From JBJXHC01 sp046160825 (GTDB lineage Bacteria > Bacteroidota > Ignavibacteria > UBA10030 > UBA6906): 26,173 nt of DNA. Under the pieces are notes generated by a model. It searched no databases, was not told the DNA's origin, and saw only the letters and a list, made by a program, of their open reading frames with translations. Positions 1 through 7,421 of this stretch are shown in pieces. The position numbers and the translations under genes are program-made. Each line of letters begins with the position of its first letter. Position 1 is the first letter of the stretch. Location of the stretch: positions 1-26,173 of the forward strand of contig JBJXHC010000021.1 of NCBI GenBank assembly GCA_046160825.1. The letters are read 5' to 3'.

Positions 1-81
1 GAAGCAGTCTCCATCTACAACACTGAGCGCCCGCATCTCAGCTTGGGAATGATGACACCGGAAATGCGTTATGCAGCTTAA
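1..81 (+). CDS. IS3-family transposase (OrfB), C-terminal end only
   Basis: The window opens inside a reading frame that runs to a TAA stop. Its last 26 residues contain YNTERPHLSLGMMTPEMRY, which matches the 'YN..RPH.SLG..TP' block closing the DDE integrase core of IS3-type transposases. Such transposases cut and rejoin insertion sequence ends in the cytoplasm. Only the tail is visible, so the catalytic Asp-Asp-Glu residues lie upstream of the window. I cannot tell whether the element is intact. No terminal inverted repeat was recognised just downstream, although the first few hundred bases contain other repeats. The identification rests on a short but distinctive motif. Confidence 0.8.
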   Translation, partial: EAVSIYNTERPHLSLGMMTPEMRYAA

Positions 82-120
82 CTTTCTAACTCACACTGTC
101 AACCTATGGACGGACGAGAC

Positions 121-301
121 AGAAGAACAGAATTTCAAATCTCGAATTAGAATCCACACGGAAGGAACGATTATCAATCAGCCCGCCAAATGGTGCCGCA
201 CGGTCGTCAGACTTCGACGAACTCTGTCGAGCGGGTCTACGACAATCAGCAATGAGGAACAGAATCTCGAATCTCAAATCCAGAATCCACACAGCAAGAA
301 C
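121..301 (+). repeat. Imperfect direct repeat pair of about 48 bp
   Basis: Copy one (121-168) and copy two (251-301) share the order GAACAGAAT, AATCTC, AGAATCCACAC and a closing (A)AG(G)AAC, with a few substitutions and short indels. About 80 bp of unrelated sequence separates them. The motif is purine-rich and does not look coding. It lies just downstream of the transposase tail, so it may mark an old insertion boundary or be a dispersed intergenic repeat of this genome. Confidence 0.55.
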
Positions 302-400
302 AGTAGCCTAAACGTCATAGTGTGCCGACAAGCCGGTATGAAGGTCAAATGAACTAAAGATATTCTGGACTTCACATGGTGGAACAGAGTACTGATTGAG

Positions 401-691
401 CTATCCGGGCAATGAAGCGATGCATTTTTTGCTTCCGACCTGATAACGAAGTGCAGTTAACCCAAAACCCAGATATGTAGAATAGGCTTCTTTGGGCAAC
501 TCGTATGGTGCTTCGTATATCATCTGGATTGTCCGGGCTCTGGCAGCGTTATGAATCCAAGAATGGAATAGAGAATATCCGAGGGCTGTACTTTGAGCAG
601 CATCTTGATTCGCATACAAAGAATTTCTGGTGGATAGACTCCAAAGGTGGACTTGTTCGCACATAACCATCGCGTTCCATGCATGCCTCAT
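401..691 (-). other. Possible small hypothetical ORF or remnant
   Basis: A 96-residue minus-strand frame inside the 830-bp gap. The C-terminal half (for example YEAPYELPKEAYSTYLGFGL) has an amino-acid balance that could be real protein, and the frame ends in a clean TAG. I recognise no family. There is no purine-rich ribosome binding site at an appropriate distance upstream of the ATG at 691, and an overlapping frame (549-764) is also open. It could be a decayed gene fragment or chance. Confidence 0.2.
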
Positions 692-910
692 TTATGCCAA
701 AGAAGTAAAGGCATTGAAGCAGGTACGGTGTGGCTACTGAACGTTTTGTGTAATGCGCAGCCAAAGGGGAAGCAAAGCCGGAAGGTTAGACGAGGTGGTC
801 GAGATTGTAGGAAGAGTAACTTTATCGAATAGCGCTCCATATCAAACTTAACAACGCGCTTTATGGTTAGTTATGTGCATTGCCCATCAGGAATTATGGA
901 GGAGAAGTGA

Positions 911-1918
911 ATGAACAATCCCATTACTCGCCTGGCACTAGGCATCCTACTCTTGTGTCAAGTCCCCTCAGGCCTCAAGGCACAAACAGCAGTTCTACTT
1001 CTCAACGAGATTGATCCGAATCGTACAGGCAACCGTGACCTGATTGAATTTTTTGTGGTAAGTGCCGGCAACACGGCAGGCATATTGGTGCAACGTGGGA
1101 TCGGTACACTCATACCGCTTGACACTATGCCGTCCGTAAACGTAGCCGTCGGCGATATTATCGTGGTCCATTTGAATCCGTCATCCGGTGCAGGCGACGC
1201 TCCGGCTTCGGAGACAGTGAGCAAGAACCAGTATCCCCAGGGAATCTACACAGGGAACTTTGACCCTGCTTGGGATTTTCTTGGAGTGCCGCCCGGCCTC
1301 TCGTATTCGAATGGTGTTCTGATTGCAAAAACATCAACCAGCATTATTCAGGATGCTGTCCCGTTTGCAACCTCAGGTACCATACCAACAGGTTTTCCCG
1401 CTGACTTACAGTCCATCCAGGCCCAGGGTTTCTGGTTGCCTCTGAATTGCGGAGGCGCACCTTGTGAATATACGTCCACACCGACCGCACAATCAGTGTC
1501 GGTCAATTGGGCGGGCCTTACGTCCACCACCAGTATGCAGCGAAACTCCAACACGGATGCCAATAACAATTCGGACTGGGTAATTCTCCCTTCAACCTTC
1601 GGTGTTCCGAATCAAGGGCAAACCGTTTCGGTACAGGATGTAGACTTCGTCCCACGAAAGTTCACTCTGAACCAAAACTTCCCGAACCCGTTTAACCCAA
1701 CATCAACCATCAGGTTTGACCTGCCAAACTCGAACGATGTAGTACTGAAGGTCTACGATGTATTGGGAAAAGAGATCGCAACTTTGGTGAACGAAGCACT
1801 TGTTCCTGGAACTCATGAGACGACGTTTGACGGCTCGGAGCTTGCCAGCGGTATATACTTTTACCGGATACAGGCGGGGCAGTTTGTGGAAACGAGAATG
1901 CTCGTATTGCTTAAGTAG
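911..1918 (+). CDS. Secreted lamin-tail-like protein with T9SS sorting domain
   Basis: A 335-residue exported protein. The first 25 residues form a signal peptide (Arg near the N-terminus, hydrophobic LALGILLLCQV, cleavage near LKAQ). Residues about 27-80 (VLLLNEIDPN, then DLIEFFVV) resemble the start of a lamin-tail domain, a beta-sandwich common in secreted bacterial proteins. From about residue 247 there is a type IX secretion C-terminal domain: FTLNQNFPNPFNP, then KVYDVLGKEIATLVNE and a closing GIYFYRIQAG...LVLLK. Such proteins cross the outer membrane by T9SS and may be anchored on the surface. A strong GGAGGAG site precedes the ATG by about 6 bases. No catalytic motif is seen, so the molecular function is unknown. 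Confidence 0.85.
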   Translation: MNNPITRLALGILLLCQVPSGLKAQTAVLLLNEIDPNRTGNRDLIEFFVVSAGNTAGILVQRGIGTLIPLDTMPSVNVAVGDIIVVHLNPSSGAGDAPASETVSKNQYPQGIYTGNFDPAWDFLGVPPGLSYSNGVLIAKTSTSIIQDAVPFATSGTIPTGFPADLQSIQAQGFWLPLNCGGAPCEYTSTPTAQSVSVNWAGLTSTTSMQRNSNTDANNNSDWVILPSTFGVPNQGQTVSVQDVDFVPRKFTLNQNFPNPFNPTSTIRFDLPNSNDVVLKVYDVLGKEIATLVNEALVPGTHETTFDGSELASGIYFYRIQAGQFVETRMLVLLK

Positions 1919-2014
1919 CAGACAACTTCATATGACAGGTCATTCTCTTGCTACAGAAATTCTCTCAGGCATGGACAGTGGTGCGTCACTAGTAAACCTT
2001 AAGGATCAGATCGC

Positions 2015-2722
2015 ATGGAAATGAATCCAGGTTCACTCAAAAAAACTGCAAGACTTGCCGGCCTGCTGTATCTTCTTTGGATATTAACCGGCTTCTTTAG
2101 CATGTTTTATATGCCATCACAAATTAACATTCGGGGTGATGCTGCTACCGCTGCGCAAGATATCCTCTCCCATGAATTGTTGTTTCGAACCAGCATATTG
2201 ACGGATCTTGTCAGCAGCACTATTTGGGTGTTCATGGTGTTGGTTCTTTATCGGTTGTTCAAATCGGTAGATGAGCGTCAGGCTAAGTTTATGGTTGCCT
2301 TGGTGATCGTACAGATTCCCACCATCTTTGTTATGGAGGCATTCAAAATTACTTCGCTTAAGATCTTCAAAGGGGAGATATTGAAAACACTGGAGCTTAG
2401 TCAGGCCCAAGACTTGGCAATGCTATTTCTTAAAATGAACGACTACGTCGTTTCGGCGTTGATATTATTTTGGGGCCTGTGGCTGTTTCCTTTGGCGATC
2501 CTTGTCTACAGGTCGCGTTTCCTTCCACGCTTCCTGGGTATCTGGCTGGCTGTCAACGGCTTCGCCTTCCTGGTCTTGAGCTTTACGGGTTTACTCTTAC
2601 CGCAGCACAAGGACATGGCCTTTAACATCGCTGTCCCCGCCATGCTCGGCGAGCTTGTGTTTATGCTGTGGCTCTTGATCAAGGGTGCAAAGGCGCAGTC
2701 GGTCGAGCCAGCGAACGCATAA
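2015..2722 (+). CDS. DUF4386-type integral membrane protein
   Basis: A 235-residue protein with about six hydrophobic segments, beginning with a conserved-looking 'KKTARLAGLLYLLWILTGFF' block and containing FRTSILTDLVSSTIWVFMVL and a late FLGIWLAVNGFAFLVLSF. This layout matches the DUF4386 family of small bacterial inner-membrane proteins, whose biochemical role is not established. The start at 2015 has an AAGGA sequence about nine bases upstream; the Met two codons later (2021) is an alternative. It stands alone, about 95 bp after the T9SS cargo gene and 57 bp before the next gene. Family call is by recall of sequence style, so moderately sure. Confidence 0.75.
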   Translation: MEMNPGSLKKTARLAGLLYLLWILTGFFSMFYMPSQINIRGDAATAAQDILSHELLFRTSILTDLVSSTIWVFMVLVLYRLFKSVDERQAKFMVALVIVQIPTIFVMEAFKITSLKIFKGEILKTLELSQAQDLAMLFLKMNDYVVSALILFWGLWLFPLAILVYRSRFLPRFLGIWLAVNGFAFLVLSFTGLLLPQHKDMAFNIAVPAMLGELVFMLWLLIKGAKAQSVEPANA

Positions 2723-2779
2723 CAGCACTACTCTCAACGATGTGGTTTGTACATGAATTACGAATAGAGGAGATAAGAC

Positions 2780-3292
2780 TTGCCTAACGCGGAAGACAAG
2801 TATTTGAAGTCCAGCTTTTACGAGCAGCTAACCGAACATGCCTTTATATCTGAAGTCTTACAGGAAGCCTGGTTTCGATTCGGCGAAGTGGTTGATGTCT
2901 GCCGTTCGGAAATTGATGCGACCGGCTACGATATTATGTTGGAGTGCAGGGGAATCATCAGACATGTTCAATTAAAGAGTTCGGATAAGGATTCAAAAGC
3001 AGCTAATCAAAAGGTCAATATCGCTCTATCAGCTAGACCAAGCGGCTGCATCGTCTGGCTTTTCCGAAAGGAAGACCCGGTAAATTACAGAATAATACTG
3101 AAGTATCGTTTCTTCGGCAAGAAACCGGGCAGACCGTTGGATCTTTCCAAGTTTCGAGTCGCGAGGCACACCAAAGGAAATTCAAAGGGCATAAAGGGAG
3201 AGCGTCCAAATATTCGGATCATTCCGAAAAAGGAATTCGTACCAATTGACGACACAAAGGGTATCCTACAAAAACTATTTGGCCTCGCATGA
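2780..3292 (+). CDS. PD-(D/E)XK-like hypothetical protein, TTG start
   Basis: A 170-residue soluble protein. Residues about 45-72 read EIDATGYDIMLEC...RHVQLKSS, which fits a PD-(D/E)XK nuclease core: an acidic residue before the first strand, Asp in GYD, then a Q-x-K pair ending the next strand. A later IALSARPSGCIVWLF strand is compatible with the same fold. The C-terminal third is basic (HTKGNSKGIKGERP), as might suit nucleic-acid binding. The start is a TTG at 2780, chosen because GAGGAGA lies about six bases upstream and no ATG gives a sensible alternative. It lies among accessory genes with no methylase or helicase partner, so whether it is a defence nuclease, a toxin or something else is open. 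Confidence 0.7.
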   Translation: MPNAEDKYLKSSFYEQLTEHAFISEVLQEAWFRFGEVVDVCRSEIDATGYDIMLECRGIIRHVQLKSSDKDSKAANQKVNIALSARPSGCIVWLFRKEDPVNYRIILKYRFFGKKPGRPLDLSKFRVARHTKGNSKGIKGERPNIRIIPKKEFVPIDDTKGILQKLFGLA

Positions 3293-3375
3293 TGGCGTCA
3301 CGGGCGTGGCACATTCGTATTATGTACTTGTCTCCAAAACAAACAGAATGAAATCTACAGAAAGGATCTGAAACG

Positions 3376-4791
3376 ATGAAAATGAAATCACGTCACGGCC
3401 ACGAAATTGATCTGGCGCAGGAAAAACTCGATGCTTTGAAGATGCGGCTTCTAGGGCCGGTGGTACTGCCGGGTGATGCTGGCTACGAAGACTCCCGCAG
3501 TGTTTGGAATGGCATGATTCAAAAGAATCCCGCCATGGTCGTCCGCTGCCGCGGTGTTGCCGATGTTGTCTCTTGTGTACAGTTTGCTCGCGAGAATGAC
3601 TTGCTGCTCTGCATCAAAGGGGGAGGACACAACATCGCAGGCCTCGCCACGGCTGACGGTGCGCTTATGCTCGATATGTCGCTCATGCGCGGCGTCTGGG
3701 TGGACACGCAGAAGAAGATCGCCCATGCGCAGTCCGGTTGTTTGCTCGGTGATGTTGACCGGGAAACGCAGGTACACGGGCTTGCGTCGGTTCTCGGTTT
3801 TGTATCGCTTACCGGTATTGCGGGACTCACTCTGGGTGGCGGTTTCGGCTACCTGACAAGGCGTTGGGGCTGGACAGCGGATACTGTTGTCGGGATGGAT
3901 GTTGTTACCGCCGACGGACGCGTTGTACGAGCCAGCAATGAAGAAAACCCTGACCTCTTCTGGGGACTGCGTGGCGGCGGAGGGAATTTCGGTGTGGTTA
4001 CCGGCATCGACTACAATCTGTATCCCGTTGGTCCGCAGATCGTCGGTGGCGTCGTTGCATGGCCGGGTAGTGAGGCACCAAAGGTGCTGGAATTATACAG
4101 GACACTTGCTGAGAATGCGCCTCCTGAACTTACACTTGTTGCACTTATACGCCCTGCACCTACTGCTCCATGGCTGCCAAAGGAGTGGCACGGGAAATTG
4201 ATGGTGGCCATACTTGCCTGCTACAGCGGCAAACCCGAAGACGGTGAGAAGATTGTCGCTCCCATCAAATCGTTTGGAAATCCGATCGGCGACATACTCG
4301 TACGCCGTCCGTATGTGCAGATGCAATCACTCCTCGATGCTACTCAACCGAAAGGCCGCCGCTACTACTGGAAGAGTGAGTATCTTTCCAGCGTCGATCC
4401 TGAATTGTGTACCGGGATCATAAAACATGCTGCTAACTTCAAATCGCCGCATTCGGCAATGATCTTGTTCCATCTCGGTGGCGCTCTCAATAAACTCGAT
4501 CAGGATCACTCACCGGCCGGTAATCGGGATACGCAATATGTTCTCAACATACCAGCCGCGTGGGACAAGGCGGAGGATGACAAAGCGAACATACAATGGG
4601 CACGGGAAACATGGGATGACCTCAAACGGTTTTCGACGGGCGGCACGTATATCAACTTCCTGACCGAAGATGAGAGTCCTGCGCGTACCGAGATGGCACT
4701 CGGTCATGCGATGAAACGCCTCGCTGAAGTAAAGAAGAAGTGGGATCCACAAAACATGTTCTGCACGAACCGTAACATTGTGCCGGGGTGA
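3376..4791 (+). CDS. FAD-binding oxidoreductase, berberine-bridge (BBE/PCMH) type
   Basis: A 471-residue flavoenzyme, full length for the family. Residues 55-220 form the PCMH-type FAD domain: VRCRGVADVVSCVQFA, then KGGGHNIAG, GLTLGGGFGYLTRRWG and DLFWGLRGGGGNFGVVT. His85 in GGGHN is the expected site of 8-alpha-histidyl FAD attachment. The Cys that gives a second covalent FAD bond in bicovalent relatives falls in the GFVSLTGIAGLTLGGG region and is absent, so single attachment is expected. The C-terminus (WDPQNMFCTNRNIVPG) is the BBE segment. Relatives oxidise sugars, alkaloids or other alcohols with oxygen or other acceptors; the substrate here cannot be told. No export signal is seen. The ankyrin-repeat gene follows at once. 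Confidence 0.88.
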   Translation: MKMKSRHGHEIDLAQEKLDALKMRLLGPVVLPGDAGYEDSRSVWNGMIQKNPAMVVRCRGVADVVSCVQFARENDLLLCIKGGGHNIAGLATADGALMLDMSLMRGVWVDTQKKIAHAQSGCLLGDVDRETQVHGLASVLGFVSLTGIAGLTLGGGFGYLTRRWGWTADTVVGMDVVTADGRVVRASNEENPDLFWGLRGGGGNFGVVTGIDYNLYPVGPQIVGGVVAWPGSEAPKVLELYRTLAENAPPELTLVALIRPAPTAPWLPKEWHGKLMVAILACYSGKPEDGEKIVAPIKSFGNPIGDILVRRPYVQMQSLLDATQPKGRRYYWKSEYLSSVDPELCTGIIKHAANFKSPHSAMILFHLGGALNKLDQDHSPAGNRDTQYVLNIPAAWDKAEDDKANIQWARETWDDLKRFSTGGTYINFLTEDESPARTEMALGHAMKRLAEVKKKWDPQNMFCTNRNIVPG

Positions 4792-4801
4792 TGGGACGAG
4801 C

Positions 4802-5482
4802 ATGCTTGATCGAATAGTTCACGGTCGCACCGACCTGGTGTTTGACTTCATTGCCGCAGGGAATGCAGCGAGCTCAAAGGATGCGAACGGAGTCTCCTTG
4901 TTGCAATGGTGTGCTTATTACGGCGACGTTAGTGCGATCAGGTTTCTGCTCACGAAGGGCGAATCACTCAAGTCGTTGGGAGAAAACCTCGACCTCAATG
5001 GCGCTGCGTTTCATGGTCACTGGCGCCTCTGCGAGTTTCTGATTGAAAACGGAGCGGATGTCAATCATCCCCTGCCCGACACCGGAGAAACACCGTTACA
5101 CTCGGCTCTGTGTACATCCAACCGCCTTGCGCATGACTTGGTTCTCAAAGTGCTTTTGATGAATGGAGCGAATCCCAATTGTGTCACCAAGCCGGGGATC
5201 GCAACGGGAAGCTTCATGCGCGACAGTAGAACAAAAGCCGAGACTCCGCTTCATCGAGCCGCAGCATTTGGTACGGAGGAAACCATTCAGTTGCTTCTGG
5301 ATGCCGGAGCGACCATCAATGCAAAGGACATGCATGGCGATTCACCTCTCTCCTGGGCAAGTTGGCATCTGCGCCCGGTTTCTATTCTCAGGAAACTTTG
5401 CTACGGAGATTTTTCGATTCGTTCTGACTACGGTGGAGGCATGGAATCAAATCTGCTTGGGAAACCATTTGGTAGTGCCTAA
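4802..5482 (+). CDS. Ankyrin-repeat protein
   Basis: A 226-residue protein made of ankyrin repeats: DANGVSLLQWCAYYGDVSAIRFLL, then LNGAAFHGHWRLCEFLIENGADVNH, TGETPLHSAL...LLMNGANPN, ETPLHRAAAFGTEETIQLLLDAGATIN and a final HGDSPLSWASWHLR. The recurring TPLH and LLL..GA signatures show at least five repeats, which normally form a protein-protein interaction solenoid. No signal peptide or enzyme domain is present. The ATG at 4802 is preferred over a TTG at 4778 that would overlap the oxidoreductase end; it begins 10 bp after that gene's stop, so the two are probably co-transcribed and possibly coupled. The partner is not known. Confidence 0.85.
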   Translation: MLDRIVHGRTDLVFDFIAAGNAASSKDANGVSLLQWCAYYGDVSAIRFLLTKGESLKSLGENLDLNGAAFHGHWRLCEFLIENGADVNHPLPDTGETPLHSALCTSNRLAHDLVLKVLLMNGANPNCVTKPGIATGSFMRDSRTKAETPLHRAAAFGTEETIQLLLDAGATINAKDMHGDSPLSWASWHLRPVSILRKLCYGDFSIRSDYGGGMESNLLGKPFGSA

Positions 5483-5496
5483 AATCTGCATCACTG

Positions 5497-5655
5497 AATA
5501 GCCACGAGCTTTAGCTCGTGGAAAGAAAAGCAACAAAAAACACCTGGGGTTTTAACCCAATCAAAATAAGGGACTAAAGTCCCAACCGGTCTCGTTGAGA
5601 TCGCTGTCGACGACCTGCTCGCTTCGCTCGTCGAAGCGGGAAGGTCGTGGCTATT
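5497..5655. repeat. Cluster of nested palindromes (REP/MITE-like) with 10-bp terminal inverted repeats
   Basis: The segment is bounded by AATAGCCACG (5497-5506) and its exact reverse complement CGTGGCTATT (5646-5655). Inside are: CCACGAGCT-TT-AGCTCGTGG (5502-5521), GGGTT-TT-AACCC (5547-5558), GGGACT-AA-AGTCCC (5570-5583), and a stem of ACGACCT (5610-5616) with AGGTCGT (5642-5648) enclosing CGCTTCG/CGAAGCG (5620-5626 with 5632-5638). Such clusters resemble REP elements mobilised by REP-associated Y1 transposases; no such transposase is in the window. The first hairpin starts about 20 bp after the ankyrin gene stop and could also work as a transcript end. The rest of 5483-5793 shows no gene. 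Confidence 0.8.
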
Positions 5656-5793
5656 GACCTGCGACAGTACAAGAAATACATCAACTTATTTGTAGCGGCA
5701 CTTCATGACCGCGTTGCCCAACATTTTCTCTGTCTAACCTCGTTCAATCAACTAACTGAATAAACGCCTTACCATCTGTCGAGCACACTATTC

Positions 5794-6885
5794 ATGAACA
5801 TCTTCTCAGGACTCCATACCGCAACAGCAAAACACAAGCTGAGAACTGTTGCCACGATCTCATCCATATCAATGGGGATCGGGATTCTTTATACCTTCAT
5901 CTTTCCGGCGCCAATATCTCAGACGAATGCTCCGCTGTGGCATTCATACTTGAATGGTCTCTTGATCGGACTCTTCCTCGGACTTGCGGTTTCGTTCACG
6001 GAGTTGTATCTGGTTCGTCCCAAACTGCGGCAATTGCCATTTGCTGTGTTTCTCGCCATCCAGAACCTGTACTACCTTGCCGTCATCAACGTCCTCGTCG
6101 TCGTTGTCATCTCAGTACACATGACGCTGTTGCATGATGTATCTGTTGTCGAGTCAGTTCAATCCCGCGGCCTTATAGACTTCTATCAGGGTCCCAACTT
6201 CTTTGCCAGTAATGCCTATGCTCTTGGCGGGGTTTTTCTTCTTACATTTGTCCGTCAAGTAAACCGCATGCTCGGCAAGCGAGGCCTCATCAACCTTCTC
6301 ATCGGAAAGTACCACAAGCCCGTGGAGGAGCAACGCATTTTCATGTTTCTCGATCTCAAGGGTTCAACTACTATTGCGGAGAAACTGGGACACGAGCGCT
6401 ATCATGAATTCCTCAACGACTTTTTCTATGATATTACTCCAGCCATTATCGAGAGCAAGGGCGACATCTACCAATATGTTGGCGACGAAGTTGTGGTGAC
6501 ATGGACCGAGGAAGATGGTCTGCCCGATGCCGACTGCATCAACTGTTACTTCCGGGTTGCCGCGACGATCCACAGATTGAGCGAGAAATACGAGCAGAAC
6601 TATGGATATGTCCCGACCTTCAAGGCCGGGTATCACTATGGTGGCGTGATTGCCGGAATGGTCGGAGATATGAAGCGCGCCGTTGTCTTTCACGGTGACA
6701 CGGTGAACACCGCTTCCCGCATTCGCTCGGAATGCACAACCATGAACCAGCCGCTGTTACTTTCCGGAAATCTCCTTGAACATCTCTCGATATCCACATA
6801 CCTTACACCTGTGAGCGTGGGGAATATCAAGCTCAAAGGGAAGGAGCAGGAGATCGAGTTGTTTACGATCAAAGAAGCAGCTTAA
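5794..6885 (+). CDS. Membrane-bound class III adenylate/guanylate cyclase
   Basis: A 363-residue protein. Residues about 20-155 carry four hydrophobic segments (near 22-37, 53-72, 80-108 and 140-152). The C-terminal cyclase homology domain starts near residue 180. FLDLKGST supplies the first metal-binding Asp (D187) and YVGDEVVVTW the second (D231). GDTVNTASR provides the ribose-orienting Asn (N305) and the transition-state Arg (R309), so it should be catalytically competent. The residues that normally select adenine (Lys then Asp) are Gln227 and Ala296, so whether the product is cAMP, cGMP or another cyclic nucleotide is uncertain. The ATG at 5794 has no strong ribosome binding site. The DoxX-like gene begins about 20 bp downstream, suggesting an operon. 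Confidence 0.87.
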   Translation: MNIFSGLHTATAKHKLRTVATISSISMGIGILYTFIFPAPISQTNAPLWHSYLNGLLIGLFLGLAVSFTELYLVRPKLRQLPFAVFLAIQNLYYLAVINVLVVVVISVHMTLLHDVSVVESVQSRGLIDFYQGPNFFASNAYALGGVFLLTFVRQVNRMLGKRGLINLLIGKYHKPVEEQRIFMFLDLKGSTTIAEKLGHERYHEFLNDFFYDITPAIIESKGDIYQYVGDEVVVTWTEEDGLPDADCINCYFRVAATIHRLSEKYEQNYGYVPTFKAGYHYGGVIAGMVGDMKRAVVFHGDTVNTASRIRSECTTMNQPLLLSGNLLEHLSISTYLTPVSVGNIKLKGKEQEIELFTIKEAA

Positions 6886-6905
6886 CTGTGAAGGAAGATT
6901 CAGAA

Positions 6906-7421
6906 ATGGAGAGTGTGGCAGACTGGATTTCCAGAACGGACGTATCATTAACCCGTTGGATGGCACACCACGGAGTGAGGGCGTTACGAGTGAGTCTTGG
7001 TCTCGTGTTCTTCTGGTTCGGTGTGCTCAAGTTCTTTCCGGGACTTAGTCCGGCCCAGGATCTGGCGACGAGGACGATAGACGTGTTGACGTTTGGAATG
7101 ATCCCATCAACCGTGAGTATTCCTATCCTCGCAACATGGGAATGTGTGATTGGCCTGGGCCTGATAACCGGTTGGTTCGTGCGCGCCACGCTCTTTCTGC
7201 TGTTTGCGCAAATGGTCGGGACTGTGACGCCGCTGTTTTTATTTCCGCATGAGACATTCACACAATTCCCGTATGCCCCGACGCTGGAGGGACAGTATAT
7301 CATCAAGAACATTGTTCTCGCAACGGCGGCCATTGTCATTGGGGCAACGGTGCGCGGCGGCTACCTCACCGCTGATCCCGGTACTCACGACGTCTTGAAG
7401 GGACGCGGTCATGGCATTTGA
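6906..7421 (+). CDS. DoxX/DUF417-like small membrane protein
   Basis: A 171-residue protein with four likely membrane segments. The first, LRVSLGLVFFWFGVLKFFPG, has the 'R.slGlvF.wfG..Kf' look of DoxX and DUF417 (YkgB-type) proteins. IPILATWECVIGLGLITGW and IIKNIVLATAAIVIGATV match later helices of that group. Members are linked to quinone or redox functions in some bacteria, but the role of most is unknown. I prefer the ATG at 6906, which has AAGGAAG eight bases upstream; a GTG at 6888 would add six residues. Its stop overlaps the Fic gene start by 11 bp, so the two are probably translationally coupled. Why these two products are made together is not apparent. Confidence 0.72.
   Translation: MESVADWISRTDVSLTRWMAHHGVRALRVSLGLVFFWFGVLKFFPGLSPAQDLATRTIDVLTFGMIPSTVSIPILATWECVIGLGLITGWFVRATLFLLFAQMVGTVTPLFLFPHETFTQFPYAPTLEGQYIIKNIVLATAAIVIGATVRGGYLTADPGTHDVLKGRGHGI

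Larger units (their letters stand above)
82..910. other. Long gap without a convincing gene, downstream of the IS remnant
   Basis: About 830 bp with no well-supported gene. It contains an imperfect direct repeat (121-168 and 251-301), a segment at 305-338 that recurs at 16,787-16,820, and a motif at 734-745 resembling the end of the attC-like segment near 17,765. Just before the next gene, ACTTAAC (846-852) and GTTATGT (870-876) resemble integron core sites. A 96-codon minus-strand frame (401-691) is open but has no recognisable family and no clear ribosome binding site. The pattern suggests decayed or shuffled accessory DNA next to a mobile element. Confidence 0.5.

Noticed and set aside
71..352. 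Plus-strand ORF of 93 codons after the transposase tail
   Set aside because: It starts inside the transposase end, runs through both copies of the direct repeat, and has no ribosome binding site or recognisable domain.
82..910. CRISPR array
   Set aside because: The repeats are only two diverged copies with a single spacer-like gap; there is no regular repeat-spacer series and no cas gene in the window.
2117..2410. Minus-strand ORF inside the DUF4386 gene
   Set aside because: It lies wholly antisense to a well-supported membrane protein gene and has no family features.
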